From Chitinophaga filiformis (lineage in GTDB: Bacteria; Bacteroidota; Bacteroidia; Chitinophagales; Chitinophagaceae), in assembly GCF_900102545.1 (NCBI RefSeq), contig NZ_FNBN01000005.1, positions 434,001 to 498,000 of the forward strand: DNA of 64,000 nt, in the 5' to 3' direction. Under the pieces are notes generated by a model. That model saw nothing but the letters and a program-made list of their open reading frames with translations, did not search any database and was not told where the DNA came from. Positions within the stretch are counted from its first letter, which is position 1, and each line of letters opens with the position of its first letter. The position numbers and the translations under genes were made by a program. Positions 16,005-24,819 of the stretch are shown here, piece by piece.

Positions 16005-17651
16005 ATGATCAGTGTAAAAAACGTATCGCTTTCTTTCGGAAAAAGGGTGTTGTTTGATGAAGTTAACCTCAATTTCACCAAAGGTAACTGTTATGGAGTG
16101 ATTGGCGCCAATGGTGCCGGTAAATCCACGTTTCTGAAAATATTATCAGGTGAGATTGACCCAACTAAGGGCACTGTCGAAATCACACCTGGTGAACGTA
16201 TGAGTGTTCTGAAACAGAACCACTTCGAATTTGACGAAGTAACAGTACTGAATACCGTACTGATGGGGAATAAAAAGCTGTGGGAGATAGCGCATGAAAG
16301 AGATGAGATATATGCCAAAGCTGATTTTACTGAAGAAGACGGTATGCGTGCCGGTGAACTGGAAGCAGAGTATGGTGAGATGGGCGGTTACACTGCTGAA
16401 AGTGATGCCGGTGTACTGCTGGGTGACCTGGGCGTAAAGGAAGACCTGCACAGCGTACAGATGAAGGACCTGAGTGGTAACCTGAAAGTACGTGTACTCC
16501 TGGCGCAGGCTCTGTTTGGTAATCCTGATATCCTGCTGCTGGATGAGCCTACCAACCACCTGGACGTAGAAACTATTGGCTGGTTGGAGAACTTCCTGGC
16601 TGATTATGAGAATATTGTGATCGTAGTATCCCATGACCGTCACTTCCTGGATGCTGTCTGTACGCATGTGGCCGACGTTGACCGTGCCAAGATTCAGATT
16701 TTCTCCGGTAACTATACTTTCTGGTACGAGTCTTCCCAGCTGATGGCCCGCCAGATAGCCGATAAGAACAAGAAAATGGAAGATAAACGTAAGGACCTGA
16801 TGGACTTCATTGCCCGATTCAGTGCCAACGCTTCCAAGAGTAAACAGGCTACTTCCCGTAAAAAAGCCCTGGAAAAACTGGTTATTGAAGATATCCAGCC
16901 TTCCAACCGTAAATATCCTGGTATCATCTTCAAGCAGCAGCGTGAAGTCGGTAATCAGATCCTGAATGTGGAAAAACTGGAGAAATCCGTTGAGGGTAAC
17001 ACCCTGTTCAGCAATGTATCCTTTACAGTGAATAAAGGTGATAAGATCGCCTTCCTGTCTAAGGAACACCTGGCGCTGACCACCTTCTTCGAGATCATCA
17101 ATGGTGAACAAACTGCTGACGGCGGTAAATTTGAATGGGGAACAACCGTAACCACTGCTTATCTGCCAAATGATAACGCTAAATTCTTTACAGATCAATC
17201 CCTTAACCTGATGGATTGGTTGCGCCAGTATGTGCCGCCACATGTAACCGATGTGGATGAGCCGTTCCTGCGTGGCTTCCTGGGCAAAATGCTGTTCAGT
17301 GGTGATGAGATTATGAAGAAAACCAGTGTACTGAGTGGAGGTGAAAAAGTTCGTTGTATGACGAGCCGTATGATGCTGCAGGATCCTAACGTGGTGGTGC
17401 TGGATGAACCTACCAACCACCTTGACCTGGAATCTATCCAGTCTTTCAATGAAAGTATGATCAACTTCAAAGGTATCGTGCTGTTCACTACGCATGACCA
17501 TGCCTTTATGCAGTCTGTAGCGAATCGTATCATCGAGATCACTCCGAGAGGTGTGATTGACAGGCTGATGACGTTCGACGAATACCTGGCTGATGAAAGG
17601 GTAAAAACGTTGAGAGAGGAGATGTACGGGGAGAAAGTAGCGATTTCCTAA
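16005..17651 (+). CDS. ABC-F family ATPase, YbiT-like
   Basis: A 548-residue soluble protein with two ABC ATPase domains and no membrane part, typical of ABC-F translation factors that act in the ribosomal E site. NBD1 has Walker A GANGAGKST (about 36-44), Walker B LLLDEPTNHLD (about 181-191); NBD2 has the signature LSGGEKVRC and a second VVLDEPTNHLD. The NBD1 signature is altered to LSGNLKVRV, as E. coli YbiT is also altered there. The inter-domain linker contains FSANASKSKQATSRKKALEK, matching YbiT. NBD2 also lacks a good Walker A (FLSKEHLALTTFF). A likely -7 box TAACTTTG lies at 15974-15981. Confidence 0.92.
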   Translation: MISVKNVSLSFGKRVLFDEVNLNFTKGNCYGVIGANGAGKSTFLKILSGEIDPTKGTVEITPGERMSVLKQNHFEFDEVTVLNTVLMGNKKLWEIAHERDEIYAKADFTEEDGMRAGELEAEYGEMGGYTAESDAGVLLGDLGVKEDLHSVQMKDLSGNLKVRVLLAQALFGNPDILLLDEPTNHLDVETIGWLENFLADYENIVIVVSHDRHFLDAVCTHVADVDRAKIQIFSGNYTFWYESSQLMARQIADKNKKMEDKRKDLMDFIARFSANASKSKQATSRKKALEKLVIEDIQPSNRKYPGIIFKQQREVGNQILNVEKLEKSVEGNTLFSNVSFTVNKGDKIAFLSKEHLALTTFFEIINGEQTADGGKFEWGTTVTTAYLPNDNAKFFTDQSLNLMDWLRQYVPPHVTDVDEPFLRGFLGKMLFSGDEIMKKTSVLSGGEKVRCMTSRMMLQDPNVVVLDEPTNHLDLESIQSFNESMINFKGIVLFTTHDHAFMQSVANRIIEITPRGVIDRLMTFDEYLADERVKTLREEMYGEKVAIS

Positions 17652-17703
17652 GCTAGTGGCAGCTCTGGAGAGAGCTGTATTTATAAAGATTAGTGTTTTA
17701 AAG

Positions 17704-17762
17704 GATCAGGAATTGGGGATTAAGAATAAATTGTTCTTAATACCTGATTCCTGGTTTTTTTT
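17704..17762 (+). terminator. Terminator of the ABC-F gene
   Basis: ATTAAGAA pairs with TTCTTAAT, extended by AGGAAT/ATTCCT outside, and is followed by eight T at 17755-17762. It reaches the stop codon of the facing receiver gene. Confidence 0.75.
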
Positions 17763-18156
17763 AGAGGTAGTCCTTAATTTGCTGCATTTTCTCAGAATCC
17801 AGGGGTTTCGTGATATAAGCCTTCAGTTCCGGCGTACGTTTCACTTTCTGTATGTCGCGCATATCGATGGAGGAGGAGCACATGATGATAGGAATCTGTT
17901 GAGACAGGTGGCATTTAATACCGCGGTAGGCCTCTATAAAGTCCCAGCCGTTCATCCGTTGCATATTCATGTCGAGGATGATCAATGATGGTAAGGGGTG
18001 TCCTTTGGGATGCTGCAATTCTTCCAATGCATCTTCCGCACAAAGGAATGAGGTCACTTCAAGGTTTTCCCCATTTTGTTCTAACATTTTTTTCAGGATG
18101 AAATGGAATATTTCATCATCGTCAACAACATACACCTGTTTAACGGTTTCCACCAT
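17761..18156 (-). CDS. Single-domain response regulator (receiver protein)
   Basis: A 131-residue protein consisting only of a CheY-like receiver domain. The acidic pocket (VVDDDE, residues 10-15), phospho-acceptor Asp62 in ILDMNM, Ser in MCSSS and Lys in YITKPLDS are all present, so it should be phosphorylatable. There is no output domain, so it works by protein contact or in a phosphorelay. The ATG at 18156 is preferred over the in-frame TTG at 18174, because a -7 box TAAGTTTG (18179-18172, minus) overlaps that TTG and places the transcript start near 18166. No histidine kinase gene is adjacent. Confidence 0.9.
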   Translation of the reverse strand: MVETVKQVYVVDDDEIFHFILKKMLEQNGENLEVTSFLCAEDALEELQHPKGHPLPSLIILDMNMQRMNGWDFIEAYRGIKCHLSQQIPIIMCSSSIDMRDIQKVKRTPELKAYITKPLDSEKMQQIKDYL

Positions 18157-18365
18157 ATATACCTGATTTTGCAAACTTAATCTTTCCTAGTATTCGAGGG
18201 GGGTAACATAAAACACAGCTGATGTAATCCCCGGTTTTCACATGGTACAATCGAATGCAAATAAACACTAATTAATTATATTTTTATATATGATAATTGC
18301 CCAATAACTAATTGTTAACAAATTCCGAAGGCGGGAAAAATATGGTCGTGTTTGCTTAAGGTACA
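18157..18365. other. Intergenic region between receiver gene and coiled-coil gene
   Basis: About 200 AT-rich bases with no believable gene. It contains the likely -7 box TAAGTTTG of the receiver gene (minus, 18179-18172), without a good partner box. Confidence 0.5.
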
Positions 18366-18415
18366 TAAAAAATCCCGGATATCTACCCCTCGGGGGGTGA
18401 ATATCCGGGATTTTA
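18366..18415 (-). terminator. Terminator of the coiled-coil protein gene
   Basis: AAAATCCCGGATAT pairs perfectly with ATATCCGGGATTTT across an 18-base GC-rich loop; A- and T-runs flank it, so it could act in both directions. Confidence 0.9.
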
Positions 18416-18435
18416 TAATCAGCGAAGACTATCTA

Positions 18436-19398
18436 CTAGAACAGTCCGCCTTTTTTCAGTGTTACTTTGCCTGAACCGATTTTGTAACCATCATGGTAGA
18501 TCTCAACAGCATAATCGCCTGGTTTGAAATCTGAGTTCTGTTTCCAGTCCATGCTTACGGTTTGTTTCTGACCGGTAGCGTAGTTAACGGTTTTCTTTGC
18601 AGTATATAATTTTTCAGTGCCATCTTCCAGTGTGAATCTGCCGGAACCCAGTGCTTCTACTGCCAGTGGAGAGCCATCAGGAGAAGTAATAGCAACGTAC
18701 AGTTCTTTATCACCGGTTGGAGCGATTCTGTTCTCATCCAGATCAAAGCTTACACGCATCATGTCTGCGCGTTTAGCCTTGGTCGTTTCTACTTCCTTGC
18801 CATTCTTTTTTACATTGATAGGCTGCAGGTGAATGTTGGATGCGTGTAATACAGAACCCAGGTTTACTTTCTTATTCAGACTATCTCTCTGGGTAGATAC
18901 TTCATCTCTTTCTCGGCGGGCGTTGTCACGCTCACCTGTCAGTACGATTTTTTCACCTTCCAGGCGTTCGATTGTTGCCGTATAGTTTTCAATGTTACCT
19001 TTCAGTGTTTCGATCAGACGACGGGCTTCAGCCAGTTCTTTCTGAGTAGCGTTCTTGTTGGAGAGGATACCCTGGATCCTCGCTTTCATATCCGCAATTT
19101 CCTTATCTTTTGTTTTTACAAGGCTATCCATGCGGCTGTTCTGGGAGATCAGATCATCCAGACGTGCATTTGCGGCGTTATATTCCTGCTGTAAAGCGTC
19201 TCTTGATGTTGAGATAGAATCGATCTGTGTAGCCTGTTGAGCAATTTGATCGGTAGTTTTATTTTTGTCATACAACATGTAGATCCATGTACCGGCCAAT
19301 GCTGCAATCAATATACCATATATCAGACCATTACGGCTTCTAGGCTTTTCAGGTCCGGAGGATCCTGCCGCAGGCGTGTTAAAAGTGTTCTCAGTCAT
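18436..19398 (-). CDS. Membrane-anchored coiled-coil protein, function unknown
   Basis: A 320-residue protein with a disordered N-terminus (1-24), one membrane helix (about 25-43, GLIYGILIAALAGTWIYML), a long coiled coil (about 47-175, heptad-rich with many Asp, Arg, Gln and Glu), and a C-terminal beta domain (about 178-320) ending KVTLKKGGLF. The topology suggests the C-terminal domain lies in the periplasm. Similar proteins occur in Bacteroidota without a known role. It has a consensus promoter (19450-19482) and its own terminator, so it is a single-gene unit and probably well expressed. No enzyme motif is visible. Confidence 0.85.
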   Translation of the reverse strand: MTENTFNTPAAGSSGPEKPRSRNGLIYGILIAALAGTWIYMLYDKNKTTDQIAQQATQIDSISTSRDALQQEYNAANARLDDLISQNSRMDSLVKTKDKEIADMKARIQGILSNKNATQKELAEARRLIETLKGNIENYTATIERLEGEKIVLTGERDNARRERDEVSTQRDSLNKKVNLGSVLHASNIHLQPINVKKNGKEVETTKAKRADMMRVSFDLDENRIAPTGDKELYVAITSPDGSPLAVEALGSGRFTLEDGTEKLYTAKKTVNYATGQKQTVSMDWKQNSDFKPGDYAVEIYHDGYKIGSGKVTLKKGGLF

Positions 19399-19449
19399 AG
19401 TCGTTTTTGTGTTTTATAGTTAATTGTTATATGGTTAAAACTAGTTATG

Positions 19450-19482
19450 CAAATGTAATTGTTAAAAATACTTTATTACAAA
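19450..19482 (-). promoter_or_regulatory. Promoter of the coiled-coil protein gene
   Basis: On the minus strand TTTG (19482-19479) and TACATTTG (19457-19450) are 21 bases apart, a full match to the Bacteroidota consensus. Confidence 0.78.
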
Positions 19483-19504
19483 AAAATATAAACCGTACAA
19501 AATA

Positions 19505-20230
19505 GTGTTACCGAATATATCTTTAGATCAGTTGTTGCTGCTTGATATCGAAACTACGCCGGCTGTTGCGGCCTTCGATTTTTTACCTGACAATATGCAA
19601 TCGCTCTGGGTGGACAAAATTGCAAAAACTTTGCCAGAAACGGGGAACCCTACAGAAGCATACGCAGACAGGGCTGGGATTTATGCCGAATTCGGCAAAA
19701 TAATCTGTATTTCAGTAGGCTTTTTTCATGCAGAAGGTGGTCGTTATCAACTACGTATAAAATCATTTTATAATGACGATGAAAAACTTGTATTAACGAG
19801 TTTTTTAGAATTAGTAAATAAATTCCATATAAAATTTCCCCGTTTTCAGTTTGCCGGGCATAACATCAAAGAATTTGATATTCCGTTTATTTGCAGGCGA
19901 TCTGTTATTCATCAGCTATCTTTGCCTTTGCCTTTACAGATCCATGGATTTAAGCCCTGGGAACTGCCGATGTTGGATACCATGCAGTTATGGCGTTTCG
20001 GAGACTTTAAGAACTATACTTCCCTGAAACTGATGACGGCTGTAATGGGCATTCCGACTCCCAAAGATGATATTGACGGCAGTATGGTGGCAAAAGTTTA
20101 CTGGCAGGACAGGGATCTGGAAAGAATAGCCAACTATTGCCAGAAAGATGTGGTAGCCGTTGGACAGCTATTGATGCGTTTTAAGGGCGTTCCCTTACTG
20201 GAAACAGAAGACGTGGTGTATTCAAAATAA
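19505..20230 (+). CDS. PolB-like predicted 3'-5' exonuclease (PF10108 type)
   Basis: A 241-residue DnaQ-fold nuclease related to the proofreading domain of family B polymerases. The metal ligands are visible: LLDIETTP (Exo I, Asp and Glu at about 13-15), HNIKEFDIPF (Exo II, about 120-129), and YCQKDVVAV (Exo III, near 217-225). It starts with GTG at 19505; no upstream ATG is available. It is followed after six bases by holA, so it may be co-expressed with the clamp-loader delta subunit. A role in DNA repair or proofreading is inferred from the family. Confidence 0.88.
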   Translation: MLPNISLDQLLLLDIETTPAVAAFDFLPDNMQSLWVDKIAKTLPETGNPTEAYADRAGIYAEFGKIICISVGFFHAEGGRYQLRIKSFYNDDEKLVLTSFLELVNKFHIKFPRFQFAGHNIKEFDIPFICRRSVIHQLSLPLPLQIHGFKPWELPMLDTMQLWRFGDFKNYTSLKLMTAVMGIPTPKDDIDGSMVAKVYWQDRDLERIANYCQKDVVAVGQLLMRFKGVPLLETEDVVYSK

Positions 20231-20236
20231 TAAAGC

Positions 20237-21232
20237 ATGGAATATCAGGATATTATAAAAGAATGGAAACAAAAGAAGTATAAACCGCTTTACTGGCTGG
20301 AAGGAGAGGAGGATTTTTTCATTGACCAGGTGAGTAACTATGCGGAACACCACCTGTTGGATGAAGCAGAGAAAGGTTTTAACCTGACCATTCTTTACGG
20401 GAAGGAAACGGATTGGAGTACAGTTATCAATGCCTGCCGCCGTTATCCTATGTTTGCCGAAAGGCAGGTGGTAGTGCTGAAAGAGGCGCAGTCCATGAAA
20501 GATATCCTGAAACTGGAAGCCTATATTGACAATCCATTAGCTTCTACCATTTTCGTTGTGGCCCATAAACAGGGTAAGATAGACGGGCGAAGCAAACTGG
20601 CTAAACTGATCAAGGAGAAGGGCGTACTACTGAGTACCAAGAAGATGTACGATAACCAGTTGCCTGCCTGGGTGGAAGCTTATGTAAGCGGCCTTGGAAG
20701 AGCCATCTCTCAGAAGGCAGGCATCCTGCTGGTGGACCATATCGGAAATGACCTTTCCAGGATGGCCAATGAAATAGATAAACTGCTCGTTAACCTGCCT
20801 CCCGATAAAAAGATAGATGAGAATGACATTGAGAAATATGTAGGGATCAGCAAGGAATACAATGTGTTTGAGCTGCAGAATGCCCTGGGACAGAAAGATA
20901 TCGGCAAGGTGATGCGTATCATCCGTTACTTTGCCGCCAATCCTAAAGCGGGCCCTATCCAGATGGTGCTGCCGGCATTGTACAATTTTTTCAGTAAGAT
21001 GAACATGGTCTTCGGTGTAAAAGGCGGAGAAAAGGAGATTGCAGCCGCTTTAGGCGTACATCCCTTCTTTGTCAAGGATTATGTCAACGCTGCCCGTCAA
21101 TACGGCGTAGAGGGCACGGAAAAGGCCATTTTGCTGCTACATGCATATAACCTCCGCAGCATTGGTATCAATGACAGTGGTGTAGAAGATGGGGAACTGA
21201 TGAAGGAACTGGTATACAAGCTGATGTACTGA
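20237..21232 (+). CDS. holA: DNA polymerase III subunit delta
   Basis: Delta opens the beta sliding clamp as part of the clamp loader. The 331-residue protein begins with PLYWLEGEEDFFIDQ (about 17-31), a diverged N-terminal segment characteristic of HolA, and continues with the AAA+-like domains and the C-terminal collar domain. KEYNVFELQNALGQKD (about 208-223) is a family hallmark. Six bases separate it from the exonuclease gene upstream. It converges on ribF with a 35-base gap that contains a weak imperfect hairpin (21234-21260). Confidence 0.93.
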   Translation: MEYQDIIKEWKQKKYKPLYWLEGEEDFFIDQVSNYAEHHLLDEAEKGFNLTILYGKETDWSTVINACRRYPMFAERQVVVLKEAQSMKDILKLEAYIDNPLASTIFVVAHKQGKIDGRSKLAKLIKEKGVLLSTKKMYDNQLPAWVEAYVSGLGRAISQKAGILLVDHIGNDLSRMANEIDKLLVNLPPDKKIDENDIEKYVGISKEYNVFELQNALGQKDIGKVMRIIRYFAANPKAGPIQMVLPALYNFFSKMNMVFGVKGGEKEIAAALGVHPFFVKDYVNAARQYGVEGTEKAILLLHAYNLRSIGINDSGVEDGELMKELVYKLMY

Positions 21233-21267
21233 TAAACGGCAGTAGTTATGACCGCTGTTTCAACAGG

Positions 21268-22203
21268 TCAGGACATCAGCACATTTTTTGCAGCAAGGCT
21301 GTCTTTATCCATCTGGTCGATCAGGTCCTGAATATTGTCAAATTTCTGGTTAGCCCTGATATAACTGATGATCTCCACTCTCAGCATCCGGTCATAAATT
21401 TCCTGGCTGAAATCGAAGATATGCGCCTCCAGGCGAAGGTCAACACCGTTAAAAGTAGGACGGGTACCTATGCTCATCACGCCGTTCAGCGGAGAAAGCT
21501 GTTTATCGAGATAGACTTTTATAGCGTAAATACCTTGTGCTGGGATAAGTTTGCGTGGATCCGGCAATTCAATATTGGCAGTAGGATAGCCCAGCTGTCT
21601 GCCCATTTTATCGCCGTGGATTACCTTTCCTTCCAGGAAATAGTGATAGCCGAGTAATTCATTGGCCAGCTGAATATTCCCATCCTGCAGGCTTTTGCGG
21701 ATCTTGGTGGAGCTGACGGCCAGGTCGTGGACTATCTGCTGGGGAATCTCCACCAGCTGGAAACCGTACCTGTTCTGTTCTGCCTCCAGCAGTTCCAGCC
21801 CACCTTCACGGTTGTGGCCAAAGCGGTGGTCATAGCCGATAATGATCGTATGCGGGTTGAATTTTTTGATGAGGAAGTCTTCCAGGTAAGCCCGGGCGGA
21901 AAGTTCTGAAAACTCTTTGGTAAAGGGAACGATCACCAGGTGGTCAATGCCCTGTTTGGACAGCAGCTCGATCTTCTCTTCCAGGGTGGTGAGCAGCTTA
22001 ACGGGTGCGCCGCCGGGTTGCAGCACCTCCCGGGGATGCGGGTCAAAGGTGATGATCACGGTTTCCCCGTCACAGGCCGCCGCAGTTTCCTGCAATTGCT
22101 GTATAATATAACGGTGACCGCTGTGAACGCCGTCAAAAGTACCAATTGTTATTACAGCCCGCCTCAAAGCTGGCAAATGGGTGAGGTCCCTGTGTATCCG
22201 CAT
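21268..22203 (-). CDS. ribF: Bifunctional riboflavin kinase / FAD synthetase
   Basis: Makes FMN from riboflavin and then FAD. The 311-residue protein has an N-terminal nucleotidyltransferase domain with TIGTFDGVHSGHRYI (about 18-32) and a C-terminal riboflavin kinase domain with GRQLGYPTANI (about 208-218) and a family-typical GVMSIGTRPTFNG segment (about 246-258). Both halves are complete, so the enzyme is bifunctional. It is divergent from purM with a 108-base gap. Confidence 0.96.
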   Translation of the reverse strand: MRIHRDLTHLPALRRAVITIGTFDGVHSGHRYIIQQLQETAAACDGETVIITFDPHPREVLQPGGAPVKLLTTLEEKIELLSKQGIDHLVIVPFTKEFSELSARAYLEDFLIKKFNPHTIIIGYDHRFGHNREGGLELLEAEQNRYGFQLVEIPQQIVHDLAVSSTKIRKSLQDGNIQLANELLGYHYFLEGKVIHGDKMGRQLGYPTANIELPDPRKLIPAQGIYAIKVYLDKQLSPLNGVMSIGTRPTFNGVDLRLEAHIFDFSQEIYDRMLRVEIISYIRANQKFDNIQDLIDQMDKDSLAAKNVLMS

Positions 22204-22311
22204 AAATTGCCTTAAACGATCAAAATCCTATGCAAATTACAACATTTAGATATCAGATAAGTGGCTAATCAGTTACTTTTGCAGCAGATTGTTCATTAAT
22301 AAAATTATCTG

Positions 22312-23490
22312 GTGGATCAGAATATCTACGCGCAGCGCGGCGTTTCAGCCGGAAAAGAGGATGTGCACAATGCTATTAAGCATATTGACAAAGGACTGTT
22401 TCCGAAAGCTTTCTGTAAAATAGTGCCCGATATCCTGGGCGGACAGGACGATTATTGCAATATTATGCATGCAGACGGCGCCGGTACCAAATCTTCACTG
22501 GCATATACCTACTGGAAGGAAACAGGCAACCTGGATGTGTGGAGAGGCATTGCGCAGGATGCTATCATCATGAATATTGATGATCTGCTTTGTGTGGGTG
22601 CTACTGAGAATATCCTGTTATCATCCACCATCGGCCGTAATAAACAGCTGATACCAGGTGAAGTGATCGCGACTATCATCAACGGCACAGAAGAGATCCT
22701 GGAAGAGCTGCGTGGTCATGGCATCAGTATTTACTCCACCGGCGGTGAAACCGCAGATGTAGGGGATCTGGTACGCACCATCATCGTGGATTCTACTGTG
22801 ACCTGCCGCATGAAAAGAGCTGAAGTTATTTCCAATCATACCATACAGGCCGGAGATGTGATCGTAGGACTGGCTTCTTACGGGCAGGCATCTTACGAGA
22901 AATTCTATAACGGGGGTATGGGCAGTAACGGACTGACATCTGCCCGTCATGATGTGTTTAACAAACAGGTAGCCGAAAAATATCCTGAGAGTTATGATCC
23001 GGGTATTCCATATGAATTGATCTTCAGCGGAAAGAAAGCATTGACCGATAAAATTGATATTCCGGGCTTTGGCGCTATAGATGCCGGCAAACTGGTATTA
23101 TCACCTACCCGTACTTATGCGCCGGTGATCAAACAGATCCTGGAAGCCTACCGTTCCCGTATACACGGACTGGTACATTGCAGTGGCGGCGCCCAGACAA
23201 AAGTGTTGCACTTCATCGATAATCTGCATGTCATCAAGGATAATCTGTTCCCCATTCCTCCATTGTTCCAGCTGATCCAGGAACAGTCAGGTACAGGCTG
23301 GAAGGAAATGTACCAGGTGTTCAATATGGGGCATCGTATGGAACTGTATGTGCCTGAAGATATTGCAGCAGATATTATTAAGATCAGCAAGAGCTTTAAT
23401 ATTGATGCACAGATCGTGGGCAGGGTGGAACCCGCAGCTGCGAAGCAGGTAACTGTGCGCAGTGCTCAGGGAGAGTTTGTGTATAACTGA
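22312..23490 (+). CDS. purM: Phosphoribosylformylglycinamidine cyclo-ligase (AIR synthetase)
   Basis: Closes the imidazole ring of FGAM with ATP in purine synthesis. The 392-residue protein uses a GTG start (22312) and begins MDQNIYAQRGVSAGKED. The ATP/FGAM-binding segments MHADGAGTKSSLAY (about 54-67) and IYSTGGETADVGD (about 139-151) are clear. It is longer than E. coli PurM (345 residues), as expected for the Bacteroidota branch. A possible -7 box TACTTTTG lies at 22274-22281, without a convincing upstream box. A terminator follows at 23511-23556. Confidence 0.95.
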   Translation: MDQNIYAQRGVSAGKEDVHNAIKHIDKGLFPKAFCKIVPDILGGQDDYCNIMHADGAGTKSSLAYTYWKETGNLDVWRGIAQDAIIMNIDDLLCVGATENILLSSTIGRNKQLIPGEVIATIINGTEEILEELRGHGISIYSTGGETADVGDLVRTIIVDSTVTCRMKRAEVISNHTIQAGDVIVGLASYGQASYEKFYNGGMGSNGLTSARHDVFNKQVAEKYPESYDPGIPYELIFSGKKALTDKIDIPGFGAIDAGKLVLSPTRTYAPVIKQILEAYRSRIHGLVHCSGGAQTKVLHFIDNLHVIKDNLFPIPPLFQLIQEQSGTGWKEMYQVFNMGHRMELYVPEDIAADIIKISKSFNIDAQIVGRVEPAAAKQVTVRSAQGEFVYN

Positions 23491-23510
23491 TTTGTTATCT
23501 GATTAAATAG

Positions 23511-23556
23511 AAAGAGGCTGTCCGTCTAAATAGCGGAACAGCCTCTTTTGTTTTTT
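23511..23556. terminator. Terminator between purM and the M56/TonB gene
   Basis: AAAGAGGCTGTCCG pairs with CGGAACAGCCTCTTT, followed by GTTTTTT on the plus strand; the A-run to its left serves the facing gene. Confidence 0.85.
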
Positions 23557-23574
23557 AGTTGTGAGGATGGAGTG

Positions 23575-24819
23575 TTATTGCAATACGTATCGGATCGGCA
23601 GGTGGAACTCTACGCTCACTTTTTTACCTTCTTGCTGACCCGGCAACCAATCTGGCATAGCTGATACTACGCGCATGGATTCTTCTTCAAGACCATTGCC
23701 GAGAACAGCACCCGTAGTTGTTACCTGTGAAATCTTACCTTCGGAGTTGACCACAAATTTTACAAATACGGTGCCGGTAGTATTATTCGCCTGGGCTGTT
23801 TTCGGATAACGGATATTACGTGCCAGGAATTGCACCAGTGCTTTTTCTCCACCGGGGAATGTTGGCGGATTGTCTACGACTTTGAATACTTCCTCTGAAG
23901 CAGTGGCCGTAGATGATTTTGAAACATTGAGTAAAGCAGCACTACTCCTAACAGGCGATTGCAGGTCAAGGTCCTGCTGGCAGCCAATAATAACACCTAA
24001 AAGTACCAGAACGGGGAATATGATGATTTTTTTCATAAGTGCATAATTTGCTTTGTGGGTAAACAGCATGAGAATACGGCGTTTGACAGGCGCCTGTGAG
24101 AAGCTGTTGACCAGGAACATACGCTTGGTCTGCAGGGTCATTTGCAATAATGTCCTGGCATAATCGTCGGGAGCGTTTTCAGATGCCGCAGCTTTATCCG
24201 CCAGGAATTCATGCACCATGGCCAGTTCCCGTTTGAAGAGATGAAAGAAGGGGTTAAACCAGAGAACAGCACAGACGAGTTGCAGAAAGAGTTTATCTGC
24301 CGTATGCCTGCCGTGGACGTGTTCCAGCTCATGTCTGAGCACCTGTTTACCTTCCTCGCTGTCGGGTGTGAGCTCTTCCCCCCAGAAGATGCTGCCGAAG
24401 AAAGAAAAGGTAGATTTTACCTGCGGATGTCTGATCAGCAGATACCTGTCATAACTGGTTTGTTGCCCCTGCCTTGTCAGGCGTTTGATCAGCAACCAGT
24501 TTCGCAACATATTGACGATCAGTAGTAAAGTTATCAGGGAGTAGATCCCCGGCGTGATCCAGGAAGCAATAGCAGAGCTACCAGCCTGCTGGACAGTGTT
24601 TGTCATGTAACCGTATACAGTCACCAGTGGCGTTGTATAGGAAGGCGGAGTAGCGCTGACAAATGAGAATTGCAGCAAGGGCAGGAGGATGGAAGTCAGG
24701 GTGGCCAGTAGCAGGTAGCCCCTGTTCCAGCGGTGGAATGGATTATTTTTCAGGGCCAGTACATAATAGCCGTAAAGTACACCTGAGCACACCAGCATTT
24801 TGATAAGGTAAGCAATCAT
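23575..24819 (-). CDS. BlaR1-like M56 peptidase with C-terminal TonB domain
   Basis: A 414-residue membrane sensor protease. Hydrophobic helices lie near 2-22, 34-54, 87-110 and 268-284. The M56 zinc motif HELEHVHG (about 168-175) has its third ligand in the downstream HEFLADKAA segment. A lipobox-like LGVIIGC follows the last helix. The C-terminus (about 317-414) is a TonB-C domain (PPTFPGGEKALVQFL ... NIRYPKTAQ). It overlaps the BlaI gene by four bases. In BlaR/MecR systems the protease is activated by a signal and cuts the BlaI repressor; here the TonB-like domain suggests envelope sensing. No beta-lactamase gene is nearby. Confidence 0.9.
   Translation of the reverse strand: MIAYLIKMLVCSGVLYGYYVLALKNNPFHRWNRGYLLLATLTSILLPLLQFSFVSATPPSYTTPLVTVYGYMTNTVQQAGSSAIASWITPGIYSLITLLLIVNMLRNWLLIKRLTRQGQQTSYDRYLLIRHPQVKSTFSFFGSIFWGEELTPDSEEGKQVLRHELEHVHGRHTADKLFLQLVCAVLWFNPFFHLFKRELAMVHEFLADKAAASENAPDDYARTLLQMTLQTKRMFLVNSFSQAPVKRRILMLFTHKANYALMKKIIIFPVLVLLGVIIGCQQDLDLQSPVRSSAALLNVSKSSTATASEEVFKVVDNPPTFPGGEKALVQFLARNIRYPKTAQANNTTGTVFVKFVVNSEGKISQVTTTGAVLGNGLEEESMRVVSAMPDWLPGQQEGKKVSVEFHLPIRYVLQ

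Noticed and set aside
16146..17501. 451-codon minus-strand ORF
   Set aside because: Antisense shadow of the ABC-F gene; the composition (His/Gln-rich) is typical of a reverse-complement frame.
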